A stretch of DNA of 64,000 nucleotides from the NCBI GenBank assembly GCA_032027125.1, contig JAVSMQ010000001.1, positions 3,276,350-3,340,349 on the forward strand, read 5' to 3'. A model generated the notes under the pieces. That model did not search any database. It was given only the letters and a program-made list of their open reading frames with translations, and was not told the origin of the DNA. Source of the DNA: JANJTB01 sp032027125 (GTDB lineage Bacteria; Bacteroidota; Ignavibacteria; Kapaibacteriales; UBA2268). A program made the translations under genes and the position numbers. Below are positions 19,187 through 26,254 of this stretch, piece after piece. How positions within the stretch are numbered: position 1 is the first letter of the stretch; every line of letters begins with the position of its first letter.

Positions 19187-19399
19187 TTACCAATCCAATG
19201 ATTTTGAGCAATTTTTTAAATCTTCTTGAGAAGCAGTTACAATCGAATCCACGATTCCGGGAATACTCTCCAAATATTCAGTATCATTTTCCTTATGAGA
19301 TTTTGCTTTTAGAAAGATTGCATAGTCGAGTAAATCTTTTAGATAATAATATGGCATATTGTTGGTCACATTTATTATATCTGACTGCATAGTATTCAT
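19187..19399 (-). CDS. Antitoxin of the YoeB-type module
   Basis: 70 residues directly upstream of the toxin with no gap (stop at 19187, toxin ATG at 19186). The sequence NNMPYYYLKDLLDYAIFLKAKSHKE resembles DUF2281/Phd-like small antitoxins, followed by a flexible C-terminus as expected for the part that wraps the toxin. Identity rests mainly on size and position. Start ATG at 19399; a second ATG three codons in is possible. Confidence 0.72.
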   Translation of the reverse strand: MNTMQSDIINVTNNMPYYYLKDLLDYAIFLKAKSHKENDTEYLESIPGIVDSIVTASQEDLKNCSKSLDW

Positions 19400-19482
19400 T
19401 TTTATCGCCTTAATTTAATTTGTAAATATTTTTTAAACGTATTTTCTGTACAGATATTTTGATTTATTAATCTTAAAACAAC

Positions 19483-19533
19483 AACTTTTATCATATCATT
19501 ATCTCCAATAAACGAATGCTCAAAAGTACAAAT
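19483..19533 (-). repeat. Short dispersed repeat, copy 1
   Basis: A 51-bp stretch matching copy 2 (20445-20495) at 46 positions. On the minus strand it contains TTGGAGATAATGATATG, a good Shine-Dalgarno 8 bases before an ATG. That ATG (19494) opens a 30-codon frame ending at 19402, three bases before the antitoxin start, so this may be the leader of the YoeB-type module. Between 19400 and 19629 no other gene is seen. Confidence 0.6.
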
Positions 19534-19629
19534 TAAAACGTTTATAATTCACAGAGTTTTAAAAATAGAGTTATTTCTTTTGAAAATATTGGAAATAGTA
19601 ATTAAATCAGTAATTAGTTGCTTTAACTT

Positions 19630-20019
19630 TTAAAAGTCAAATAGTTTTAAATCCTCTATAAAAATAAAATCCTTTTTGTTTAGGGTAAAAAGCTTATAAT
19701 TATATTTAATTGCAGTAGCAGCTATCAAACAATCAGGAATTTTTAATTTGTGACTTTAACAATACTTTTTCATTAACTTAAGAAATCTATCATTTATGCT
19801 TTGATTTATTGAAACAACATTTAGGCTATCAATATCATTACAAATTTTTGTAAGTTCACTTTTATTAAAGGCACCATAAATCAATTCAGCAGCAGTTATT
19901 GAACTTATTGCAATTTTTTCAACTGATATTTGTTGTAAATTCTTTGCAACCGCTAAGTTATCTTTATAGAATTCAATTATTACATCTGTATCGCATAAAA
20001 TCATTTCTATATTTTCCAC
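19630..20019 (-). pseudogene. PIN-domain (VapC-type) toxin interrupted by an in-frame TAA
   Basis: The first 87 codons encode a PIN domain: ILCDTDVIIEFYKDN with the first acidic residue, and SSITAAELIYGAFNK with the conserved Glu. A TAA at 19756-19758 then stops translation, but the same frame continues for 41 more codons, giving KLKIPDCLIAATAIKYN and KLFTLNKKDF, the conserved C-terminal PIN motifs with the third and fourth acidic positions. Removing the stop restores a 129-residue VapC. The truncated product lacks catalytic Asp residues, so the toxin is probably dead. It overlaps its antitoxin by 13 bp. Confidence 0.88.
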
Positions 20020-20234
20020 GCTTCTTTCCTTAATTGCATGGCATCAATATTTCTGTTTTTCCAAATCCCCTGAGAATTCAGAAAATTATGCTTGGATTTG
20101 TTATTTTTTAAATCAATACTTATTTTTTCTTCTGAACCATTTATTTTGGCAATTTCAATACCTAATTTCCTTGCTAAACTAAGAATCAGTTCCATATCCG
20201 ATATTGAATTACTTTTTAATAAAACCGCTTCCAT
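20007..20234 (-). CDS. VapB-type antitoxin of the broken PIN toxin
   Basis: About 75 residues from the ATG at 20234 (MEAVLLKSN); the frame extends 8 codons upstream to another ATG at 20258. The C-terminal GIWKNRNIDAMQLRKEAWKI is the typical toxin-neutralising tail of this VapB type, and the N-terminal half is a small DNA-binding-like region. It overlaps the start of the PIN gene by 13 bp, the usual antitoxin-toxin order. The antitoxin is intact although the toxin is truncated. Confidence 0.8.
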   Translation of the reverse strand: MEAVLLKSNSISDMELILSLARKLGIEIAKINGSEEKISIDLKNNKSKHNFLNSQGIWKNRNIDAMQLRKEAWKI

Positions 20235-20312
20235 GATAAGTCCATTATTTAATTTCAAAATACTAATTTAAATTAATCAACGCTAAGTAATACTTTTTAT
20301 TATTTTTTAAAA

Positions 20313-20495
20313 TTATTTACCGGTACTTTTTATCAAATACATATTAATAAAGATTGCCTTTTCTGTCTTGAAAGTAAAGATATTATCATGAGTAACTATA
20401 TAAACCGAATAGGCAAACTCTGAATCACACTGATTTATATCTTTAACTTTTATCATATCATTATCTCCAAAGAACAGATGCTCTAAAGTACAAAT
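20313..20495 (-). repeat. Short dispersed repeat, copy 2, with a 47-codon frame
   Basis: The repeat is 20445-20495. As in copy 1, the minus strand reads TTTGGAGATAATGATATG, giving a Shine-Dalgarno and an ATG at 20456. The frame runs 47 codons to 20313 and begins MIKVKDINQCDSEFAYS. Upstream codons in the same frame in both copies read ICT(L/F)EH, then GDNDMIKV, so the repeat may be a relic of a coding family rather than a leader. The gap 20259-20578 contains nothing else recognised. Confidence 0.45.
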
Positions 20496-20578
20496 AACTG
20501 AATTTTTGGCAAAAACCAGAATAACAAGAATAGATTTGTAATATAACCACTTTGATATATTGTTCTAATAATTAAATT

Positions 20579-20920
20579 TCAAAATAATTTGAAATTAATA
20601 ATTTCAGTATTCAAAATATCATCACCGTTAGTTACAATTTCCAAAAGATCAATTCTACCATTAGTGATATTTAAAACAAAACTAAGTTCATTTTCTAAAA
20701 GATCTATGGTTAAGCATTTTGTTGAAGTCACTAACACATTAACATCATTAAATTCAAAATATTTAGAATATTCAAAATAGACGTATATCCCAACTCCTGT
20801 ATATTCTCTACTTTTTATATAAATATGAGGGAAGTGAATTTTCAAAAATGGATAATTGCTTTCATTGTCTTTAATTATTGCTTTTAAAAGTTCAATTTCC
20901 AAATTGTTTAAACTATTCAT
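20579..20920 (-). CDS. Hypothetical protein
   Basis: 113 residues of unknown family. The pattern is a short N-terminal helix (LEIELLKAIIKDN) followed by strand-like segments (GVGIYVYFEYSKYFEF, VLVTSTKCLTIDL, RIDLLEIVTNGDD), with no catalytic motif I can name. It is not HEPN-like, although it sits 64 bp downstream of a minimal nucleotidyltransferase gene where a HEPN partner would be expected. It may be an immunity-type or accessory protein; that is a guess from context. Confidence 0.6.
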   Translation of the reverse strand: MNSLNNLEIELLKAIIKDNESNYPFLKIHFPHIYIKSREYTGVGIYVYFEYSKYFEFNDVNVLVTSTKCLTIDLLENELSFVLNITNGRIDLLEIVTNGDDILNTEIINFKLF

Positions 20921-20983
20921 TTTAAAGTCCTTTTCTACTAAATGAAGTTAAAGTTATTTTGCCATTTATAACTCTACTGCTTA

Positions 20984-21256
20984 TCAGGATTCATATATGA
21001 CTTTACCGTATTTGGTAATTATTCTCATAAAGGGGTCGTTATAATCAAGGGGAGTGATATCAACAGGTATTTTGAGCATTTCTTCTAATTTACTACCAAA
21101 CAGAAATAAGTTTAATCCCGGAATATCGCAGGCTAAATCAATATCATTACAATTTTCGGGATTATCAAGGGCTGACCCAAACAAAATAATTTTCTTTACA
21201 TCAAATTCTTTTGCTTTTTCTCTAATATTTCTAATATAATCTTTTTTAAATATCAT
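20984..21256 (-). CDS. Minimal nucleotidyltransferase (MNT) domain protein
   Basis: 90 residues. The polymerase-beta-type nucleotidyltransferase motif is clear: KKIILFGSALDNPENCNDIDLACD (GS-x9-D-x-D), plus the third acidic position in PVDITPL. Such small proteins usually pair with HEPN proteins as antitoxins (MntA/HepT), which modify the toxin by adenylylation. No HEPN gene is adjacent here, so it is either an orphan or works with the 113-residue neighbour. The ATG is near a poly-A stretch. Confidence 0.82.
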   Translation of the reverse strand: MIFKKDYIRNIREKAKEFDVKKIILFGSALDNPENCNDIDLACDIPGLNLFLFGSKLEEMLKIPVDITPLDYNDPFMRIITKYGKVIYES

Positions 21257-21689
21257 TATTCAAATCTATTTTATATATTGACTACCTATATATAGACTAT
21301 GAGTAATTATTTTTATTATTTTCAATCGGTATTTTAAGCACACATATTCTGCGAAATTACATAATGAACATTTTACGTTTTGATTCAACTCAAACTCCGA
21401 ATCTCACTGCGTTCTACTTTAGCCGCTTCCCAATCATTATCTCCAAAGACCGGATGCTAAAAATACTTATTTCTGAATTTATGGTAAAATATAATTTTAA
21501 GAATTCATTTGTACTTCTTTCAACAATATTCTGCACAGGATTTAATTCCGTTTTATTTGTTTTGTTATTGTATGACAATACTCTATCTCCCGCTTTTTAT
21601 TTTATCAATAGTCAGACTTGTAAATGAATTAAACTTTAAATTGATTGATTATCGTCTAATGAAGAAATTATTAATCAATTTAAAAGAAT
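21257..21689. other. Intergenic region with repeat copy 3 and no convincing gene
   Basis: Holds the third, shorter copy of the dispersed repeat at about 21433-21458 (minus strand GGTCTTTGGAGATAATGAT), here followed by TGGGAAGCGGCTAAAG instead of an ATG. Reading frames on both strands have no recognisable domains. The 3' part is the upstream region of the PD40/OmpA gene. Confidence 0.5.
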
Positions 21690-23696
21690 ATGACCAGGCT
21701 GTATTTAGTTTTTATCTGTTTCGTGCTTTTGACAATATCTGATTTGAAATCTGACACAATTTATTGGGCAGATAAGGTTGTCGGCATTTCTTCCCAGATG
21801 AGTAATAAGGAGTTTTCAGCATCCCAGGTTTTGGGCAAACCGAGTATCATACCTTCTCAAGGCAAGACTGCAGCAGCATGGATGCCCAAATTCCCGATTT
21901 ACAGGATTGAATGGCTAAGGGTCAAATTTACGGAGAAAATATTTGTAAATCAGATTTTAATTAACGAGAATTTTAATCCGGGTGCAATTGTCAAAATTAT
22001 TCTTTATGATTCTCTTGATAACGGGATTCTTGTTTATTCAAATCACAAAGTAAGTAATTCTCCCGGTGCGGGGAAATTATCAAAATTCGATATTGATAAG
22101 ACAAACTTTAGAACAGATGAATTAAAAATTGAAGTAAATTTAACTAATTATCTCGACGAATACCAGATTGATGCCGTCGGTATTGCTGACTATATCAGCA
22201 GTTATGAAGTAAAAATTAACCATGCCGATGATACTTTGAATTATGAAAAAGAAAAATTCGGTGATAATATAAATAGTCAGTATAGAGAACTTGGACCTAT
22301 AATATCACAGGACGGCAAAACACTTGTTTTTACGCGTGAAGGACATCCTGATAATATCGGAATTCAAAAGAGACAGGATGTATGGATATCTAAAGCGGAC
22401 GAAAAAGGTGAATTCCAAAAAGCATATAACATTGGTGAGCCGATTAATAATGAGATGACCAATTTTGCAATTTCTATTTCGACAAACGCTAATTCAATAT
22501 TTCTCGGTAATAAATATTTACCGGACGGAACATCAAAGCCGGGTTTTTCCGAAAGTCATTTTGATGGAATTCGATGGTCATTTCCGGATTCAATAATCAT
22601 CAGAGATTATTATAATTTATATCCTTTTTCAAGTTTTTGTCTTGGAAGTAACGGCAAAATACTCATTACGGCAATTAAACGTGAAGATAGTTTCGGAAAA
22701 TCAGACCTTTATGTGAGTTTTCTGGATGATGACAGTACATGGACTGCTCCGAAAAGTCTTGGTAAAGTTATAAATACTGCTGAAGAAGAATTATCTCCTT
22801 TTCTTGCAAGTGACAATAAAACTTTGTATTTTTCAACCCAGGGGCTGCCGGGATTTGGCAATAGTGATATGTACGTATCCCGCAGACTTGATGAGAGCTG
22901 GACTAACTGGTCAGAACCGGTTAACTTAGGTCCCAATATAAATACCGACGGCTGGGATGCTTATTACACAGTCACAGGCGACGGACAATATGCTTATTTT
23001 GTTTCATCATTTGATACACGTACCGCAGAAGATATTTACAGAGTTAAACTGCCTGTTTCAGTAAAACCCGATGCTGTTGTATTGGTCAGGGGTAAGGTTA
23101 TAAATCAGAAAACCGGTAAACCGCTGGCTGCAGATATTCATTACGAAATTCTACCTGAAGGATTCGAAGCCGGAATTGCAAAATCAAATCCAAAGACCGG
23201 TGATTACAGTATTATACTGCCTGCAGGAAAAAACTACGGATTTCTTGCGACATCAAAAGGATTTGCATCAATTAATGAGAATATTGATTTAAAAGACATC
23301 AGGCAGTATAATGAAATATCAAGGGATTTGTTTCTGGTTCCGATAGAAACAGGTCAGACTGTAAGAATTAATAATATATTCTTTAATTACGGTGAGTTTG
23401 AATTGCTGCCTGAGTCATATTCTGAGTTAAACAGGCTTGTAAAGTTTCTCAATGAAAATCCACTGATGAAAATTCAAATCAGCGGACATACTGATAACAT
23501 CGGCAGTGATATTTTCAACAAAGAACTTTCACTCAAAAGGGCTGAATCTGTATATGATTTTTTAAAACTGAAGAATATAAATTCTTCCAGACTTAAAATT
23601 GCAGGATTTGGAATGAATAAGCCTATTGCAAAAAACAATACCGAAGAAGGCAGAAGTAAAAACCGAAGGGTAGAGTTTCTGATACTCGAAAATTAA
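21690..23696 (+). CDS. PD40 beta-propeller / OmpA-domain outer-membrane protein
   Basis: 668 residues. Domains in order: signal peptide (LYLVFICFVLLTISDLKSD), a discoidin-like N-terminal domain (about 20-165), PD40/WD40-like propeller repeats (about 180-455; for example ISQDGKTLVFTRE, SPFLASDNKTLYFSTQG and VTGDGQYAYFVS), a carboxypeptidase-like regulatory domain (about 465-545), and a C-terminal OmpA peptidoglycan-binding domain (about 560-668; ISGHTDNIGSD, LSLKRAESVYDFL, FGMNKPIAKNNTEEGRSKNRRVE). Likely anchored between outer membrane and peptidoglycan. Proteins of this layout occur near T9SS genes in Bacteroidota, but no T9SS machinery gene is adjacent here. Confidence 0.88.
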   Translation: MTRLYLVFICFVLLTISDLKSDTIYWADKVVGISSQMSNKEFSASQVLGKPSIIPSQGKTAAAWMPKFPIYRIEWLRVKFTEKIFVNQILINENFNPGAIVKIILYDSLDNGILVYSNHKVSNSPGAGKLSKFDIDKTNFRTDELKIEVNLTNYLDEYQIDAVGIADYISSYEVKINHADDTLNYEKEKFGDNINSQYRELGPIISQDGKTLVFTREGHPDNIGIQKRQDVWISKADEKGEFQKAYNIGEPINNEMTNFAISISTNANSIFLGNKYLPDGTSKPGFSESHFDGIRWSFPDSIIIRDYYNLYPFSSFCLGSNGKILITAIKREDSFGKSDLYVSFLDDDSTWTAPKSLGKVINTAEEELSPFLASDNKTLYFSTQGLPGFGNSDMYVSRRLDESWTNWSEPVNLGPNINTDGWDAYYTVTGDGQYAYFVSSFDTRTAEDIYRVKLPVSVKPDAVVLVRGKVINQKTGKPLAADIHYEILPEGFEAGIAKSNPKTGDYSIILPAGKNYGFLATSKGFASINENIDLKDIRQYNEISRDLFLVPIETGQTVRINNIFFNYGEFELLPESYSELNRLVKFLNENPLMKIQISGHTDNIGSDIFNKELSLKRAESVYDFLKLKNINSSRLKIAGFGMNKPIAKNNTEEGRSKNRRVEFLILEN

Positions 23697-23717
23697 TATA
23701 TTTCTTAAAGGCACATA

Positions 23718-24338
23718 TTAAACACCGCTGTATCTGTCACCGGCATCACCCAGTCCGGGCATGATATATTTCTTTTGGTTAAGTTCGCGGTCTAAGGCGG
23801 CTGTTATAATTCTGATTTTCGGGAATGATGTTCTAATCTTATCTACACCTTCTGGAGCTGAAATAACAGAAACAATTGTCATATCACTAACTCCTTCAAG
23901 TTGTAGTTTGTTAATTGCTGCAGAAGTAGAGCCGCCGGTTGCGAGCATAATCTCAAGTAATATAACTTTGTCGTCAGGATTTATCTGCGGCATTGAAAAA
24001 TAATATTCTTCAGCTTCGAAAGTAACTTCGTTTCGTCTCAAACCGATATAACCGAGCACACATTCGGGATAAACCGTTTGAAAAGCACTTACCAGACCAA
24101 GCCCTGCCCTCAAAACCGGAACTATAACGACTTTCCCCCTGATAACTGCACCTGATGTAATTTCCATAGGAGTTTTCACATCAATAATATCCACAGCTAA
24201 ATCATCTGTTGAGGAAACAGCTAAATGAATTCCAATTCTATATGCAGCATTTCTGAATGCTTCGGTGCCGGAAATTTCATCTCTTAAAATTCTAAGGTCA
24301 TTCTGCACTAACGGATGATTGAGTATTGTAATCATCAA
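23718..24338 (-). CDS. upp: Uracil phosphoribosyltransferase
   Basis: 206 residues. Converts uracil and PRPP to UMP in pyrimidine salvage. Family motifs: LRAGLGLVSAF, the PRPP loop (here VILLEIMLATGGSTSAAINKLQ) and the uracil-binding C-terminal MPGLGDAGDRYSGV. It follows the tatD/barrel gene by 5 bp at the end of a four-gene cluster. It complements the pyrimidine-nucleoside phosphorylase encoded elsewhere in the window, which releases uracil. Confidence 0.95.
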   Translation of the reverse strand: MMITILNHPLVQNDLRILRDEISGTEAFRNAAYRIGIHLAVSSTDDLAVDIIDVKTPMEITSGAVIRGKVVIVPVLRAGLGLVSAFQTVYPECVLGYIGLRRNEVTFEAEEYYFSMPQINPDDKVILLEIMLATGGSTSAAINKLQLEGVSDMTIVSVISAPEGVDKIRTSFPKIRIITAALDRELNQKKYIMPGLGDAGDRYSGV

Positions 24339-24343
24339 AACAC

Positions 24344-25057
24344 CTATATATCAGGGTAGAAAATTAAATTAACTCGTGGAATTGAAAAGAAAGTAGAAAC
24401 CTCAACAGGGTTATTTTCCTGTTTTCCCTTAGGTAAACGAGAGTCATAATCAAATTTTTGTTTTGAAAGCATAAAGTCGAGTTTCCATTCAGCCGAAATG
24501 GTAATAAGTCCTGCACCCTGAATAGGAATATTAAAGAAAAAACCCAAACCTGTATTTATACCCAAGCTGTTTCTTTCTTCAAAACCGCCGCTTGGATTAC
24601 CGTATGAATTAAGAAGATAAGACGGTCCGACAAATCCATACAGATTAATCTTACCATGCGGGTTTACTAAAAAATTTGCAGATAATTCAATCTGGCGGTG
24701 AGTATTAGGTTCGAGATTATCAAATTCTTCCTGAAGTTTTGTATTTTTTGAATACACATAACTGCCGCTAAGAATCAAATAATCGGTTAGACTATAATGT
24801 ACAATACCTCCAAATGCGAACAAACCCTCGTAAGAAATGTTGTTTGGTCTGGGTGTAAAAGATTCGACAATAGTATTTGAACCGAAAACAGGTCCAAAAC
24901 CAAATGTTTTATTATATGATGCCTGCAATGGCTCCTCTTCGTCGTAATACTGGTCATCAATCTCACCATCCTGTGCATACGAACTGAGTGAAGAAAATAC
25001 AAACATTAATAAAAAGCTAAGAATTCCGAAAAACTTTTTTGCATTTTGAGTAGTCAT
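24344..25057 (-). CDS. Outer-membrane beta-barrel protein from an internal in-frame start inside tatD
   Basis: 237 residues if translation begins at the ATG at 25057. That ATG has GAGGT eight bases upstream, one of the better Shine-Dalgarno sites in the window. The product starts MTTQNAKKFFGILSFLLMF, a basic n-region and hydrophobic core, with likely cleavage after SLSSYA. The mature part has an acidic linker (DGEIDDQYYDEEEPLQ) and alternating strands (FGFGPVFGS, FAFGGIVHYSLTDYLILSGSYVYS, NLYGFVGPSYLLN, ITISAEWKLDFML) typical of 8-stranded OmpA-like barrels. Function unknown. The reading frame is shared with tatD. Confidence 0.72.
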   Translation of the reverse strand: MTTQNAKKFFGILSFLLMFVFSSLSSYAQDGEIDDQYYDEEEPLQASYNKTFGFGPVFGSNTIVESFTPRPNNISYEGLFAFGGIVHYSLTDYLILSGSYVYSKNTKLQEEFDNLEPNTHRQIELSANFLVNPHGKINLYGFVGPSYLLNSYGNPSGGFEERNSLGINTGLGFFFNIPIQGAGLITISAEWKLDFMLSKQKFDYDSRLPKGKQENNPVEVSTFFSIPRVNLIFYPDI

Positions 25058-25786
25058 TTTAATTACCTCGTCTATTTCAATATTTTTAATTTCTGCAATT
25101 TTACCGGCAACATACTTGACGTATGAAGGTTCATTTCGTTTCCCTCTAAAAGGTACGGGAGTCATATACGGAGAATCAGTTTCAATCATAAATCTGTCCA
25201 TAGGAACATTTTTAACTGCTTCTAAGGCATCAAATTTTTTAAAAGTGACATTTCCTGTAAAAGAAACATTAAAATTCAAGTCCAGCACTTTTGCAATCAT
25301 ATCTTCATTACCATAGAAGCAATGGAAAACACCTCTTAGGTTTCCATCTTGTGCATTACCAACTATTTCCAACAAATCTTCATCAGAATCTCGGTTATGA
25401 ACAATTACCGGCAAACCTAAATCTTTTGCAATTTCCAACTGGTCGCGAAAACCCTTTTTCTGAACATCAACGGGAGCAAAATCATAAAAGTAATCCAGTC
25501 CGATTTCACCGATAGCAACCACTTTCCTGTCATTTTTTGCCAAATCGTATATCTCATTAAGAATAGAAGAATTTATCTCCTTAGCATTGTGAGGATGAAT
25601 TCCCAGACCACAGTATATTTTATCACTTAACCGGCAAACATCAAACAGGCTGTCAAATCTTCGCGGTTCAATTGCGGGTATTATAATTGATTCAACACCG
25701 CCATTGAATGCCCTGTCTAAAACCTCTAAACGGTCATTGTCAAAATCAGCCGAATCTATATGAGCATGAGTATCTATCAAGCTCAA
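24344..25786 (-). CDS. tatD: TatD-family metal-dependent hydrolase running in frame into an outer-membrane barrel
   Basis: 480 codons without a stop. Residues 1-255 are a complete TatD DNase-like hydrolase: MSLIDTHAHID (His7, His9), AIGEIGLDY (Glu94), His130 in VIVHNRDSD, His155 in FHCFYG, and IETDSPY (Asp204), ending at the conserved NAKKFFGI where TatD proteins normally stop. From residue 244 the same codons also read as a signal peptide with cleavage near SSYAQ, followed by a strand-rich barrel. TatD would be cytoplasmic and the barrel outer-membrane, so a single working fusion is unlikely. It overlaps bcp by 4 bp. Confidence 0.85.
   Translation of the reverse strand: MSLIDTHAHIDSADFDNDRLEVLDRAFNGGVESIIIPAIEPRRFDSLFDVCRLSDKIYCGLGIHPHNAKEINSSILNEIYDLAKNDRKVVAIGEIGLDYFYDFAPVDVQKKGFRDQLEIAKDLGLPVIVHNRDSDEDLLEIVGNAQDGNLRGVFHCFYGNEDMIAKVLDLNFNVSFTGNVTFKKFDALEAVKNVPMDRFMIETDSPYMTPVPFRGKRNEPSYVKYVAGKIAEIKNIEIDEVIKMTTQNAKKFFGILSFLLMFVFSSLSSYAQDGEIDDQYYDEEEPLQASYNKTFGFGPVFGSNTIVESFTPRPNNISYEGLFAFGGIVHYSLTDYLILSGSYVYSKNTKLQEEFDNLEPNTHRQIELSANFLVNPHGKINLYGFVGPSYLLNSYGNPSGGFEERNSLGINTGLGFFFNIPIQGAGLITISAEWKLDFMLSKQKFDYDSRLPKGKQENNPVEVSTFFSIPRVNLIFYPDI
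25065..25069 (-). promoter_or_regulatory. Internal ribosome binding site inside tatD
   Basis: Minus-strand GAGGT, within codons for Asp-Glu-Val of TatD, lies 8 bases before the ATG at 25057. It supports separate translation of the barrel protein. Confidence 0.6.
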
Positions 25787-26253
25787 CCCTTTAATTCATT
25801 GAGTTTTGAAATAACTTCATCTACATGTCCATCAACATTTACTTTATTAAAGACGTATTCGATTTTTCCTTTTGGTGATATGATGTAAGTAGTTCGAATT
25901 ACACCTAAATATTTTTTCCCGAACATAGATTTTTCACCAATAATGTCATAACTTTTACAAATCGTCTTATCAGGGTCAGCTAATAGTGCAAAGTTTAAAT
26001 CATATTTTACTTTAAACTTATCATGTGAATTTACTTTATCAGTACTTACACCTAAAACAACTGCACCCATAGAAGTAATTCTTTCCATATTATCACGAAA
26101 CTCGCAGGCTTCTTTTGTACAGCCGGATGTATCATCTTTAGGATAGAAATAAAGGATTACCCATTTCCCTGCAAAATCACTTAATTTTACAGAAAGTCCG
26201 CCGTCAGTCTGAGCAGTAAAATTCGGTGCTTTTACACCTTTTTCCAAAGCCAT
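25783..26253 (-). CDS. bcp: Thioredoxin-dependent thiol peroxidase (BCP-type peroxiredoxin)
   Basis: 156 residues. Reduces peroxides using a catalytic cysteine. Motifs: APNFTAQTDGGLSVKLSDFAGKWVILYFYPKDDTSGCTKEACEFRD, with the peroxidatic Cys of TxxCT(K)E and a second Cys five residues later as in atypical 2-Cys BCPs, then LGVSTDKVNSHDKF. Located in the cytoplasm. It starts 1 bp after the dnaX stop and overlaps tatD by 4 bp, so it is cotranscribed with dnaX. Confidence 0.95.
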   Translation of the reverse strand: MALEKGVKAPNFTAQTDGGLSVKLSDFAGKWVILYFYPKDDTSGCTKEACEFRDNMERITSMGAVVLGVSTDKVNSHDKFKVKYDLNFALLADPDKTICKSYDIIGEKSMFGKKYLGVIRTTYIISPKGKIEYVFNKVNVDGHVDEVISKLNELKG

Positions 26254-26254
26254 A

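Noticed and set aside
19483..21458. Integron attC sites between toxin-antitoxin modules
   Set aside because: Looked for GTTRRRY/RYYYAAC pairs with inverted symmetry; the repeat lacks them, and no integrase gene is seen.
21364..21742. Frames of 87 and 77 codons upstream of the PD40/OmpA gene
   Set aside because: No domain or start signal; the region contains a copy of a dispersed repeat and the second frame overlaps the real gene start.
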